From assembly GCA_013433145.1 (NCBI GenBank), contig CM024188.1, positions 4,047,501-4,111,500 of the forward strand: a DNA stretch of 64,000 nt. The letters are read 5' to 3'. Below, in pieces: positions 1 to 20,900 of the stretch. The notes under the pieces were generated by a model. It did not search any database. It was not told where the DNA came from and saw only the letters and a list, made by a program, of their open reading frames with translations. The number at the start of each line of letters is the position of its first letter. Position 1 is the first letter of the stretch. The stretch comes from Ascaris suum. Lineage: Eukaryota; Nematoda; Chromadorea; Rhabditida; Ascarididae. Made by a program: the position numbers and the translations under genes.

Positions 1-3000
1 AGCGACGAAGAAGCGTTTTTTGATTCGAACTGTTTGCGCCTTAATACATCTATTTTATCATTTGCCTAAAATGCAACACAATCGAGTATAAAATGTGCGC
101 ATAGTTTCTCAAAACTCGTCGATTTATTCGACGTTTCTCAACGTATTTTAAACCTTCTACGTCTATCCTCTTTCAGGTTTGAGTCACTTCCTAAACTCAT
201 TTCTTTTTACAGAATCAAAACTTTTTTCATTGAGCGTTATGGAGGAAAAAAAATTCTTGAGCGCTCACTTTCTTGCGTCACTCAGCATTTAGCGCTGAAA
301 TTTTCATTCGGTCTGAAATTTGAACAGGAAACTAATGTCCTTCAAAATAATTCCTGTCAGAGGAATTGTAATCGATAATTTTGCCAACTGTATTCGATAG
401 GGTTTCTTTTTATAAACTTTTTGTTGGAAGATTCTACAAAGTTTTGCTCTGTGTATTATGGCCGACAATTTAAATACCTGACCGAAATTTCATCGTTATT
501 AGTTCTCGGATTTCAATTCAAAATTCCTTTCTTTTATGTCCAATTATTCACACATCTCTTGTAGCTTGTATCATAATACCTCTTGATCCAGCCTCAACCT
601 TCCATCTTTCTGCTTCATACGACACACCGTCCTCACGTTCAAAAATTAGCACTACGAGATTTTAGTCGGCTTTACTTCATTTCACTTATGCACTTCTTCA
701 GTTCAGAAACTTCCTACAAAATGTGCATCGAATGCATTTGTAGGCACGTCCTGCACCCGCATTCAAGTATCGTTGCAATGACGGCCTCAACTTCACTGCG
801 AGATAACGTTTGCCCAATGATCTGAGATCAGGCATGCTGCAAGTTGCAACATTTTTATTTGCATGGCAACTGTGAGTGTATGTGTGTCTCTGTCCGTGTT
901 TGTGTGCTTATCAGCGCAATTTTTTTCTCGCTAAACCGATCTGTGCTTTACAATAGATTAATATGAAATTAATATGCTCAATTGCTGCATCCTTCCAACT
1001 GAGATACTATTCAACAGCATAGGCATATTTGAAGGTGCGAAAATATAGGAAAATATGGATGCACCACAGGGAATCAGAGGCATGACGATGTCTTTTTTTT
1101 TTTTTTAATGCGAGGACTTAAAAGATAGACATCCAGAAGGTTGCAGCAAGAGGCATGAAAAATAAATGTGAAGTAAGCATTATGTTCCGTTGTTTCTTTT
1201 CCGGAATATGAATTATGGGCTGAAGGATCAAGGTAGTTTAGAAGCTGGAACGAATATATGAAAACATTAATCGCCTTTACATCCTCTTGATTCTGCCTCA
1301 GGCTTGCCTCACGATACATGGTGGGCAGTCGTTTCATCCGCCTATACGCTCCCGACGTTCTCTGACGTATCTTGCAAGGCGCATTATTCCCGCCTGATCT
1401 CTAGCCGACTACTCTACTTTATATATACGATTTTAAATGTATTCGTGTTTATGTTTATCCATATGTTCTTTTTATGTATTTATGTGCACAAGCCACAACT
1501 CACTTTCTATGAGAGATACAGTAATTTTCGATTAGAGTAAGCGTTAAAGAAGAATAAAGAAATGTTACTGGGAAAGGTTTACCTAGATCGTTCGACAAAA
1601 GAAATAATCCACTAAATGAAAGTAAGTTCTTCTAGAGCCCTCCATTTGATTTTGGGGTTATAAGTGAAAACATTGATAACAAAATTGTTCAGTTGCTCAA
1701 ATAACTTTTGGCTTCCCATTGCAGACAATTTGTCATTTTCTATTCCCTTTTTTGGGGCAACTCCTATTGAAATGGAGCTAATCAGGAAAAATCATTCTCG
1801 AGCAGAAAAAGCCGAAGATATTCAAAACCGTTTCCCTCACTGCATTGCGCTATGGTACACCTTGAGAAATATTATAGAATGAGTCATTTCCTCAGTCCTC
1901 CTAGTCACAATAAGCTTAATTTTGTTTATTCTTGTGCCTCATATTTATTCATTATAGCTACGTTTCAAAAATGAGATGGAACATCGCTTGTTTGAAAGTT
2001 AGAAGATATTAGTGTGGTTCATTCGTTTGATTATATTCTCTTTTTTCGTTTCGCTTACCTTCTCATTCCTTTCACTACATCGCACTATGATTTCTTAGTT
2101 ATTTTGTAGTCTTTGAATGAAAAATTTTAAACAAAACAATCGGATGTGCATTATCATTGTCATTACCTTTGTAGGATGTATGTGTCTTCTTTTTTTTCTT
2201 CTATCCTTAGTCTCACTTTGCAAACAATATGAAGCGTTAGTTAATATTTGATGCTTCTCATTTGAATAGGTTTTTTTTTCCTTTCCCGTTTCTTCCCGCC
2301 TCTATGGCCAGAAAATTCGCGTGTGGTCGTAAAACTCTCAACGGACTGCGACGCCAAACCAACTTTTAAAAGATTCATGTGCATCATAGTGAATGTTGGT
2401 CATCTGCATGAATAGAAGACACTTGTTACATATCTGATCAAATTGGTGTTTTCAACGATATGGCAACTTAAATGACTGCATAGGTCTTCCCTAATCAATC
2501 AGTCGATAAATCTGATAAGACTGCATGCATTAAAAAAATCCTGCTAATTCTACAAAAAAGGAGGAGCGTCGAAATGTGAAGCAAATGCCTGTCATACAAA
2601 GACCTCTCTTCTTCGCTTTTTTTTTCTTTATTTCCGCTCGTTTCTCTTTCATATTGTTCTTCTTCTATTCTATTCCATAAACTTTATGGTTCAAACGTTG
2701 TTTCATAAGTTTTATTCCTTTAAGGGGAATTAATTATAACATAAGATCACGTGCGCACGAAATCTTTCTCTAAAATGCACGTTCGCTGGTTTAGAATTCG
2801 TGAGAATAAAATTCGACTTTGAAGACGTTTCGCGAATACCGATCTGAATTTGCCATTTTCAAAAATGCGTATCAACAAAGAAATGTTTATTTCAATCCCC
2901 ATTAGACGAGCCTATGCTGTTTAACAACCTAAAGAATTGCTGTTCAATAAGAGGCACCATCTACGCTAAAGCTGAAATTGCTGACTTTCCACAGATCATG

Positions 3001-6000
3001 TATGGCGAGTTCTCTCATAAACAGTTCATAGTGGAGATAGTTTGTTTCAGTCAGTCGGAAGGTTGTTGCGTTCAGCGTGCTTAGGTGCTCACTTCTGAAA
3101 GCGACCTACATTTTGTTTAACCGAATTATCTGGCCGCAATTATGAGGATTTTTCCCCCACAAGTTGACAGAAATTCATCACCAATGGAACATGAAAGTTT
3201 TTTTTCTCAGTTAAACAACTTTAAACAACTTGAAAAACACGTTAGCCATATCACCACAATATGCAGTTTAGAGCTGCACTTATCAGACCAGTCACAATCA
3301 CAAACGCCAGTCAACGAGTAACTGCGCTCCAATATTTCAATACTGAGCCATCTGATTTCAAAAAACATTTGTTAAGGAAATCGTTTTTTTTTAACGGCAC
3401 AATTCGCTCTAAAATACACAATTTCTTTGAATGTTTTTGAACATCAGAATGTGCATCAACAGAACTTCAGGCAAACATATACGCACGCATAGAAGCACAG
3501 ATACACACGTACATCACCCACCCACCCACCCACATGCACACATCAACACAAATTGAGGCACATGCACTTGAGCACTTATACTCACATGCACGTGCATGTG
3601 TGCAAATTCAACGTTGCAATGATGCGTGCAGCAAGTGCAAATTTGCGAATACGCGCAACAATCATATATTATTTTCAAAACCTTCGAAGAGGTCGGCGTC
3701 GAAACCAACCTTCTATGCACCCACTCGGTTGAATTTATGCCGAAGTTCACTTATTTCTTAGAGACGTTAGAGGAAATTTTTTCACAGCAATAATTTTATC
3801 CTTTATCTCTGCAATGGTCGTCCTATATGACTTCTTCATTGGTTGGAAAATACAACTATGTTCTGCTATTCTTGAGCAGTTTCTTCTTGTTAATCAATAC
3901 CGCTTTTTTCCCCAGCAGGAATCTCAATATAATGTCGTCCTCTTCTACAAAAGAGCATTGTAGTGTTGTTCATACTGTTGCCTTTTTGATGTATCATTTT
4001 CTGCAAAGTCTAAAATTTCTAGTGGTTTCCTATTCCACATTGAATTCTTCACATTCGATTGGATTATTTCAACTGCACGACTTCAAAATACAATTGAAAT
4101 GTGAAACTTCGTCGAATAGATTCGCTCATCGAGTGAAATGTTTCTATTGAGCATTATAGCTATCGTCACATTCATTGAATCCTTACGTATATTTTTTACT
4201 GTCGGCATCATTCATGTCATCACGTTAGTGCTGACAATGTTAACAACCCTCTTAACATAGCTGCCCCAACAGAAAAGTTGATAAATTTCTGAAATGTTTG
4301 GATGCACTAAGACAGATAATGTTTGTTTTAATCGTCTATTGGGCACTTAAATTTTTTTTTTCGAAAATTATTGTATATTACCGTCAAGTAGTTTGAGCTA
4401 AAAGCCTTTAGAGAGTTGTCGTTTGAGAGGAAATTACCTGGTGTCATGCTAATGCCCATGCCGCCATGCATTAGCGTTTCATGAAGCCATTACATGAAGG
4501 TGTAGGCATTACACTGCGCAGGCTCTTACGATGCTTTCTAATCTTTGCGAGTGTTCTGTATGTAAGGCTAGAGAGTGTACTGTGTGACTTTCCGATTTGC
4601 CTCTTTATGTTCGAAAACGGCGAATAGCTACAAAAAATCAGCCCTCCCCCCCCCCCCCCCCCCCACCTCTTTGGCAGATTGTTTCGCTTTGTGCGAGATC
4701 GATACACATGAACAATTTGATTTAACGGGGTCCATCGTCGAACAGAAACCGTTTATTTGATTTTCTGATATCTCTCATAGTCGCGTTGACTGACTGTTTA
4801 AGACCGCGGTGAGCTAAAGCAGAGACGGCGGTCCCATTAACTGCGATCGCTGAGCATTTATGCTTCAACAAAACTGTTGTTGTTGAGCAATATTGGATGC
4901 ATATTCTCCGTCTGCATTTGACAGCTTTCAAAGCGACGCAGCTAATGCTTTGCCGATGAGCTTATCAGTGCACAGATCAACCGTTCAGTAGGGTGCGACA
5001 CTCCTAGAGTTGTTGTCATTGTGCATTTATCACAGGAGTGTACCTACCTTTAATCAGTTTATATGACTTTATGTAGACACTTGCGGAACAAACCTTGCTT
5101 ATGAGTTAGTTGGGCAAGTTGGCTTTTCCTAAGGGAGTAAATGAACAAAAGTGATTTAGCTCACGCATCTGCTCGAACTAGAGTACATATGATCGACGGT
5201 TAAATGAGAGGAGATTAATGATTGAGATATTTCGAATGAAAAAATGAGGAAGAAAAAGTTAGCGAGTTCTAAGGAAGACAAAAAGTTTTCTCAGTGGAAG
5301 TAAATTTTTTGTATTTACTGAGTGGAAAAGCACAAACCCTCCGCAGTCAGGCTCAGTAGACATTCATGATGTTCTCAACTTCTCGTTAACTACACTAATT
5401 TGCAAGCGAATAATCTTATCGTAGAATTACGCCATTAAAACTGAAATTAGATAAAATTTTATCGAAGGAAAGCAAAAAGTAGATAATGTATCGTTTTTTT
5501 TTCTTAGATTTTATAATGTGTGCACACTGTCGTATCAGTTTGAAATCGTTTACCTGTCAAGACGTATCATTTATAACGATGCCCAAGGACTGTTATACTC
5601 AGCTCTTCCTATATCTTATCATTTGCAAATATTGTCATCCCGAGGAAGACAAACTCGCCGAGATCTTAGCAGTTGTACGCTCGCTCTCTATTAACGGGTA
5701 AAAATGCTGCAAGGTTTTGCACTAAAACGCGATTCGCTGTGGATCTTTTTTCACACTTTTTGCAAATTTGTGGTCACATAAATATCCATGTAGTTGGCGT
5801 GTCTTTTTTTTGTTCGCCGTGTACTTCAAGTGACCAACGTCCACTCACTCCAACTTGTCTCATGAACATGTGGATTAGTTCTGGTTCCAATAAGGGTGAG
5901 TATCTCCAGACTTGCTTGGCAAGATGAAGAATCGCTTAATTGATGCATTTTCACTTTGAAATATTCGAAGATTTGAAGCTGTTGATGAAAAGAATCGTTT

Positions 6001-6800
6001 AAAAAACTGTAAAATGAGTGCAAGACTGTGAGCAGTCGTACATCACTAAACAATGTTTTTGATGAATATTTCGAAAGGACCTCAAATGTAAATTTCACGA
6101 CTGATCGAACAAGAAACAAAGTACAAGGCCCGAACAATCGAGCAAGGCATCCATTCATCATCTGTTCGAATGTTCCTGTAGCCGTGCATTTCATCTGCAA
6201 GAGGTATATCCTGCCAGTCATCTGATGCACTACTCCATCAATTTTTGGAGGCGACCACCAATGTTGTCGCTCTTCTTTCATCAATCGTGCTATTCCCTAA
6301 CGCTAACGTTTATAACTTCTAATGCTACTGATCGAAGTAGGTGACACCGATTGTACCATTGAGCATTGTGTGTATTTGTTTTCACTAAGCATTTTTTTTT
6401 GTTATTTCAGTTAATTTTAATGAATAGATTTTCTTTCTACATGTAAGAAAGTTGATTTTTGTTGTAGTCTCTTCTACGATCTGTGTTGGGGTGTTTATGA
6501 AGTTTTCACACTCTCATGCGGGTGACTCTTATTAATTTTCGTCATCACAAGCGAATATGTAGAAAGATTTTATTTGTATTTTCTCTCTACTGAAATCTAT
6601 AGAAAGATCACTACTGAAACTATGGAATCTGCAGAATGATTGTTTATACCAGTGAAATTAAATACGTAGAAAAAAAGATTTTAAAAGTGATAGACGTGTA
6701 GTATATTTGTATATTTTTTTTTCGTGGTGTTACGTCGTTATTCTTTTGATTGGCACTAATGAAAAAAACGGAAAAGTTTTTGCCGCAATGAAAAACTTTT
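1..6800. other. Intergenic, no supportable gene
   Basis: I see no exon with matching splice sites and protein-like reading in this 6.8 kb. Open frames are short, overlap each other on both strands and show no family resemblance. The stretch holds low-complexity patches: a T-run at 1093-1106, a GT-rich patch near 873-905, a CCCA tandem at about 3516-3532 and a 19-base C-run at 4646-4664. It may contain the promoter of the lipid-binding protein gene that follows. Confidence 0.6.
4646..4664. repeat. Poly-C homopolymer of 19 bases
   Basis: Nineteen consecutive C residues read directly from the sequence, followed by a short C-rich tail. The minus strand is therefore a G19 run able to form a G-quadruplex. 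Its length is likely to be unstable in sequencing and assembly. Confidence 0.95.
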
Positions 6801-6808
6801 TTTTTCAG
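6801..6808 (+). promoter_or_regulatory. Probable spliced-leader trans-splice acceptor
   Basis: A T-run ending in CAG lies 24 bases upstream of the ATG at 6833. In nematodes a strong TTTTCAG just before the first ATG usually marks the site where the spliced leader is joined, giving a very short 5' UTR. The 24 bases are also open in the coding frame, so an ordinary acceptor after an upstream exon (for example one encoding a signal peptide) is the alternative. Confidence 0.55.
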
Positions 6809-6832
6809 TGTTGGAGTTGGGAATTGTCGGTG

Positions 6833-8759
6833 ATGTGCGACCAATTCGTTGGCGGTGAATATCAACAAGATGGTGCTGAAAATCTCAACGAATACCTCAA
6901 CGCAAAAGGTGGATTAGTTGTACCTTTTCTGTTATCCCGAAAGTGATTCCTTAAAGATATTAGCTTTTTTGTTATCCTGAAAGTTCCAAATATGTGAGGA
7001 TAGTCCAAAAATTAAGAAAACCACCTGTGAAATTTGCAACAAAATAAAAGTTTCAGGGGTGCCATGGTTGGTGCGTAAGCTCATTGGTGGCAAAATGAGC
7101 AATCACTCATTCCATCTAAGTAAAGTAAACGATGATGGAACATATAAAATTGCACTAGGAACAGCAAAAGGAAAAATGGAATATGAGTTCAAATTCGACG
7201 ACCCGATTACAGCGACCGGTTACGATGGTAAACAACATAAGGTGAGCGCCACTAGGAGCTGACCATGACTTTTTAGTACCTTAAATGTGTCGTATTACTA
7301 GCATTATTTTTATGCTTTCTGACTAATTCTTCATAGGTTGTTTTAGCAATCCGTATGTTCTCTTCGTTGATATTACTCATGAAGAAACATACTGTTGCAA
7401 TATTTTGAACTTATGATAGGAAAGCATAGCTCGAATTGAATTGCTACTGCTTCTCTTGTCTGCCGAATGGTTTCTCTTTGACCATAGAATCAACATTTGC
7501 CTTCTAAACGTTCGATGAGATTAGCGTTTGCATCTTTTCGTCTAACTTGAGACATTTCCTTCTATGAACTCATGATGTCTAAAAATGGTTAAAAACAACC
7601 GCTAGAGCTTTTTCGGGATTTCACAAGGAATGTTTATAGTTGAGTCTGAGATTTTATTAATTTCTTTGTTATCGTCACCTCATTGTTCGCATGTTCTCTT
7701 TAAATTCGAAAAATCGTATATAACATATGTCTCGTTTGGCATTTTTTGTTAGGACATCTGTGAAGCACATAAAACAGCGCTCTTGAGAAAACCTATGTGC
7801 TTCGACAGCAATCAGCACTTTTTATTCTTTTGAAGATAACGTTCTCATTCGCCGATGGAAAACTGACGGAGAAGCATGAGCATTTGGAGGGTGATCGGAA
7901 GGGCGAAGACAATGATATCACTGAATGGAAATTTAATGACGGCAAGCTTGTGGCTGTAAGGTTTTTAAGTTTCAGCGAATTTCTGAGGGCGGTGTATTCG
8001 GCGAGGTTCCTATTTTGCTTCTTTAGCCGCGTTGAAAACATGCGTTTGTGGGCAGTTTTGCAGTTTCACAACATGCATATGAAGGCGACAAGAGCTGCGA
8101 TTTCGTTTTTCTCTTGCCATCAGCAGCACGAATGCACAGTCTTTATTATTACATCCATATCTAATTGAAAACAGGTTCTGAGAGAGTGATGAACTAATCG
8201 AATCCGTTGCATGGGCATTCAGATTTGCATTTGATCATTAGGCTAATGTCGGCCAATCCTCATATTCAACAGATTTCCTCCTAGTCTCTACGCATCTTTT
8301 AACCTTGCCTGCAGTTCATGGTGAACATCCTATTATCCTTCAGAAAACTTCTCCTGCCCAGGTGTTTTCAACTTCCGGGAATTAAATCACTTTCTTAGTT
8401 TATCGACTGATAATTAGGAGCCGACGGTTCAACGACTGTTTTTTTAAAGAGTTCTCTTGTTCCAATATCTCTCTATCGACTCGGATCTCGACTGCCGGAT
8501 GCGGTTTCCGCATCATCTCAAGTGTTTTTTTCTTCCGCGAATATTTTTGATTTTGCACGATTTAGTGGCGATTGGCTGTTGTTACGAAATGTTCGTTGCG
8601 AAACGACTCTAAAATTTTATGGAAGAAAATAGTAAGCGTTATGATCGTAAGCACGTGATTATATTCGCTTCAAGTGTTGTTTCGTTCCAGGAAACCGCGG
8701 CTGTCGATAAGGATGGCACCACCGTCACTTGGAAGAAGTTCTTTAAGAAGCTCAATTAA
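6833..8759 (+). CDS. Fatty-acid-binding protein (nematode LBP family), 4 exons
   Basis: Small beta-barrel carrier of fatty acids or retinoids. Exons are 6833-6908, 7057-7241, 7836-7955 and 8691-8759, with GT..AG introns of 148, 594 and 735 bp and phases that join without a break to give 149 residues. The N-terminus MCDQFVGGEYQ followed by ENLNEYLNAKGVPWLVRKL is the family signature (F-x-G, ENF-x-EYL, G-V-x-W-x-x-R). Mid-protein GYDGKQHKITF and DGKLTEKHEH are typical strand-turn repeats, and the protein ends VTWKKFFKKLN. It is somewhat longer than the usual 130-137 residues. The Arg-x-Tyr pair that binds the fatty-acid carboxylate near the C-terminus in most members appears here as Lys-x-Phe. 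I chose the ATG at 6833 because it starts the canonical MCD-x-F motif; without an upstream exon there is no signal peptide and the protein would be cytosolic. No canonical AATAAA was seen close downstream. Confidence 0.92.
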
Positions 8760-9990
8760 TTTTGTTTTTTTCCACTGCCTACTCTCATCCCTGTCAAAAC
8801 ATTCGCTCAAACAGGTGCTTTTCTTTGAAAAAAAAAATCCTTCCGTCACTCGTCATTCGTCAAAACAGAACCCACATAAAACGTGTTTCAGGCAGCTCAT
8901 TATCGCCTAAATAATTGAAAATCGAATTGATTTCCAAGAATAACCTATTAAGTGAAAATTTCCGGCTGCTTTTGCTGTCGATATAAGCTGTCATGTTTAC
9001 ATGTTTGTTGCATAGGTCTCTAATGCAAAGTGATATCAAGAATTTGATGCTTTGAGTGATTGTTGGCGAATATTTTCATCAAAGTCCACCAGTTTAAACT
9101 CGAAAATGCTTTTTGAATGTTGTCGGTAAATTACGCTTCACATCCGTCAACTTTCGGTATCAGCTACTTGCAGCACCGCAAAGAAAACAAATGGATTTGA
9201 AGTAATGACGCATCATTTTCTATACATAGCGCCATAATGCTTAAGCCAAAAAGCAAACAAGAAATAAGAATGAAACTGACTGCAATCCAATGAAGTGAAT
9301 GTTGTCGATCTCGCGTATTAAAGTATATCCTATCGTGAACTGAAGACTGATGGACCGCATATGTCACCTCGCCTTTCTTAGGTTTACTTCTATTCCCTTC
9401 GGTTGTGTTTCCAGCAATCACGACGGCCATCTCAGTGCTTCAACTCATTTGAACGATCGCCATACGCTAAAAGTCAAGCCAAGCGAACACATGAAAACTG
9501 CTTCAAACTGAATCTCTATCCACTGTCACTTTGGTGCAAGAGATTGTTTTACATACTCCCATTTCGCGCAGATTTGTCAGAGAGTACTAGGGGTTATGGC
9601 AATGTAATGCTACTCGCTTTTACGAGATTGCTTTGATCAGTAATCGTTTTTAATATATCCTGTCACCTCTTCAGTGCCGTACATCGCAGTAGAAGCTTAT
9701 GATGTCATAAATCTCAGAAACTATGATTTAAAAAAAAACAAACCATCCGTACAACAGAATAGCCTCAGTGAATATTCATCTTTTTTTTGTACGTATGAGA
9801 GAGCTAAGGAAAGAAAATTGGGCAGTGTATGAGTGAGTGTGCGGTTATGACTCTCGATGCAACCTTTAAATCATTGAAGCAGTTGAATAAATCCCGGATT
9901 GCCAAAAATTGCACCACTTTCTTAAGCCTTTGTAATGCATTTGGGAAAGCCGAGCTTCACTATGGTTAGTGCGCGCAATTCAAAGTACAA
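8760..9990. other. Intergenic, nothing recognised
   Basis: This lies between the FABP stop codon and the poly(A) signals of the convergent minus-strand gene. It holds short ORFs without splice support and a GA/GT-rich patch near 9790-9845. It includes the 3' UTR of the FABP gene, whose end I cannot place. Confidence 0.5.
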
Positions 9991-10003
9991 TACACAGAAA
10001 AGC

Positions 10004-10032
10004 TTTATTTACTTGTATTAAGCAGATTTATT
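10004..10032 (-). other. Two poly(A) signals for the minus-strand gene
   Basis: TTTATT at 10004-10009 and 10027-10032 reads as AATAAA on the minus strand. These lie about 80 and 105 bases past the stop codon at 10112-10114. That spacing is normal for nematode 3' UTRs and supports a minus-strand gene ending here. Confidence 0.6.
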
Positions 10033-10111
10033 ATTTTTACAAGGCAAACACCATTCCCAGACCTTAGGTGAATGCGAACATTAGAAAATCATAACGGCAA
10101 GGAAAATGTAA

Positions 10112-17469
<7,358 letters not shown>

Positions 17470-17894
17470 CTGGCTAACAAGCACCCCATGCGGAATCATT
17501 AGAAGATTTTGTTCTGAAACTGAATTAAATTGCCGAATATGTTAACGAACACGTTCTACTGCAGTATGTAGTGGTTGGGTGGTGATCGATACACGACACG
17601 CATCATAAACCTACAACCGCGAAAATCTAAAGAAGCATCTACACACGTCAAACGCACGTTCAAAGATGCAATAAAACACTGAATTTGGCATCTGCATAAT
17701 CCACTTCATCGTTTTCGTCTGTTGTGTTCAACCGATTACAACTCATCCCTATTCTAATCCAACAATTCTTGTTCTGCGACAGTGGATTTTTCTCGAAAAA
17801 TGGCTAAAAGTGAACAGAATGTGACAAACAGAGAGAAAACAAAATTCTTTTAAAATATAGCGAAAAGAGGTAATCAACGAAGTTTCTATTCCAG

Positions 17895-17946
17895 CCGATG
17901 GTACTGCCGATTCAAGAGTTGTGTATGCCGGATTTCACGACATCAA
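17895..17946 (+). CDS. Orphan exon candidate
   Basis: A 52-base segment lies between a good acceptor (TTTCTATTCCAG) and a good donor (GTAAGA). One frame reads DGTADSRVVYAGFHDI, which looks like protein; the other two frames are also open, so the segment is too short to decide. No partner exon was identified. It lies 430 bp from the minus-strand exon at 17373-17469, on the opposite strand. Confidence 0.25.
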
Positions 17947-17949
17947 GTA

Positions 17950-20900
17950 AGACGAAATGCGAACAGCTGCTTTGATAGTGATTCGAGAATGATATCGGGT
18001 ATGTATATTCCTTCTAACATCACAGAAGCAAAGCTAGAAAGTGATCACATTTCGCCTAGCAGTGGCATTAATTGCTTGCTCGTTTATAATAAATGTCGTT
18101 GTCTATTTCATGAGAAAAAATTGCACTAAAGAAAAGAAAGCTTTTGCAGCAACTACAGTTTGTTATAAAAAAGTGCGGTAGATAAAACTAGCGACTGATC
18201 TGAGAATAAGAATAAGAAAAAACTAAAATGCGACACAATTTTTATGCGAAACGCATAAAGGAACTGAGTCCATTTTCGAAATGGTTAACGAATTAGACAT
18301 TTTAGAGGCTATTTCGTTACATCCGCTCTGCTTTGCAACCTTCTTTTACAGATCGCTTCTAATCGCCTTTCTGAAAGACCATAATCGCAGACATTTATTG
18401 CAGTTGTTACCACTGTAATAGAATGCGAGGGAAAATATGATTGGCATATCGAATGTTTTATATATATTATGCAATACTAGCGCACATTATGAAGGCAATC
18501 ACCCAAGCATAATCGCAGCTCCACATATTTGCAATTTTTTAAAACAAATCTTTCATCGCCAAAACCGTCTCAATCTCACACTTCAAAAATAAAACGTTCT
18601 GATAATGAGAAAACACATAAATTAGCAGTTATATGTAAGTTAAGCTGCAAGCATTGAATATAGACTCAAATGGCTATCAATGTTTATGAGGAACAAACAT
18701 ATGTGTGACAATAAAATATGCGAGTGCGAAGGATTTCGAGTATATGTGTTTCGTGTGTGCAAGATTGACGAAGAAATAACTGACGTTTAAAAATTTGGAA
18801 TTTAAGGTGCACGAAAAGCCCGTTAATGCTGTTATTGGAGAGCGCAGATGTAACATACCAATCAGTGGAAGGAAATAAACATTGGCGATCACAACAGAAT
18901 TAAATGGATTTAAAGGTTGAAGAGTAATTAAAATAAACAGAGTTGAGTATGGAATGTAGCTTGATTAATTACGCACCAAAGGGCTCACTGAGACGATTAT
19001 AAGCAAAAATTGTCGAGTGAAGACGACTTGTGAGCAGCGCCCATACAATGGTATGTAGTGTAATGATACGTCGGCATAGAGCGTTAAGACCAGGCGAACT
19101 GGTCGCATCCACCGTGCGCGTGAGCCATATTGTGATTAACCGAGTGGCGGAAGGGCTAACATGCTTGCACAAGCCTTCATTTGAAGATCAATATATGCAT
19201 AAGTGAAGTACGTCGACAACAAGGAAAAAGCACTTTCCAATGTTGAAACCAGACAATACGTGGTGAAAAACGAAAGAAGTAACGAGCCTAGAGGGCTAGA
19301 CTAATATTTGGAATTCTTTTCAGCTGTGTTGGGACACTGTTGTGTTTTTTTTAAAACTCACTGTATAAAAATATTGTTTGCGTTTCCGCTAACCGTTTTT
19401 ACTGCACCCTCAATTTACCTTTAACACATTACTGGGCAGCAGCTCAAACTGCATTCATCACAAGGGAAAAACCAAGTGCTAAAATGTCTGCAGCTCACAT
19501 AAGGTTGATACCGAAAGCACTTTCCAATTGATTTCCTTCACTGAAATTCTGCATTAGAAATTTTGAGTTATTCATCAAAATCTTCGACCAGTGGCTCACG
19601 TTCTTTTTTCAAACGCACCTTCTCATGAAACAGCTTGAGAAGGATCAGCAGGATTGTATTGTCATCAGTCACTTCATTTCGAATTTATTGTTTTTTCGCA
19701 GTAATGTTCCTGAGGTCAGTCGAAATTTTTGAAAGTAACCTCAAAGGCTGCAATCTGAAAGACGCTCCGAATCGTCGTCTTCGCTTTTTTTTTCGGTCCT
19801 GACCGAAATTCCGTTTCAAATGAATCCCTGCGTTCGATTCCAACCGAATGCCTTCGATTACTAAACTTCATGCATGTCTGTCCTTCCAGAAATGCCAGCG
19901 GTGCCTTTGCAGCTTCCTTAATCTTTGTAGGGACAGGGCGATTGTTCGGTTGGATGACCAGATTGATTGCATCAAAAACAGTCCAAAACTTTCAGACACC
20001 GTGGTCTTTAATGCTGTTCCTTATGCACAAATTCTTAATCAAAAGAAATTAGCACTTCGACGCTGATGTTCTTCAGCCGGATGGCATTGTAAGGCGAATA
20101 GAATGAACAAGAAGTTAGGTCGAATGGTGCAACAAATCGGAAGTGCCATACCCTATGGAGAGATTTATAGTCACAGATTGTTGTTATTCGGTGGTTAGGA
20201 TATGGCATCTGCAGTCATAGTGTAGATGCAGAGATTCACGATAACAGGGGAGTAAACTCGATGGGAGCAGAAAACTCGTCATTCCAGGCAAACATTGAAG
20301 TAAACAGCCCTTTACTTTTTTATCCAACATTCTTTCCTGTTCTATTCTTTTAACGTTCCACTCTTGACCCCGGTGATCACGAACCGTCTTAATTCCGATT
20401 CTGTCCGGGTCCGTTCACCCTTCAACTATGATCACCAGTCCTGCCGTCTCTTCCCTTGCTCTGCTGATTGTTCTCACTCTGATATATGCTTCCCATTACG
20501 GCCATATGTAGAGTTATTGTGAGAAATATCTTCTGAGACATTTCCCCCTGAAAACCGACTTTGACTGATGCTTGCAGGCCGAAATCTTCTCTTCACTTTT
20601 TTGGAATTATTTGGTCCGACCCGAAATTCGTTTTCACTTGGATACCTTCGGACAGCAATTAACCGACATTTCTAAGTACATTCAGCGCATTCAATTGAAA
20701 TCCTTCAACTGACTTACTGCGATTGTCACTCGACAAGTTTTTGAGACGCATTGCTTTCAGACGAATTTCGATTGCAAGCGAAGGGTTTTGGCCAGTAATC
20801 GACGAAAAGAAATTTCGCTACTGCCCCAGACTATACCCGTAGAGAAACACTTTTAGGCTAAGTGCATTATGGCTCTTTTCACGGCAAGAATGAAAGCCTA

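Noticed and set aside
171..186. TTTCAGGTTTGAG near the window start resembling part of the nematode spliced-leader sequence
   Set aside because: The leader's diagnostic ACCCAAG segment is missing and no Sm site or snRNA-like hairpins follow, so it is not an SL RNA gene.
5826..6284. 152-codon minus-strand ORF
   Set aside because: Long for its setting, but it overlaps a plus-strand frame and shows no motif, splice support or poly(A) context. Probably chance.
19826..19846. Possible tRNA box B (GTTCGATTCC)
   Set aside because: No pairing TΨC stem, no box A at the right distance and no cloverleaf could be drawn. Similar box B-like strings at 26,610-26,625 (minus) and 31,270-31,280 failed the same test.
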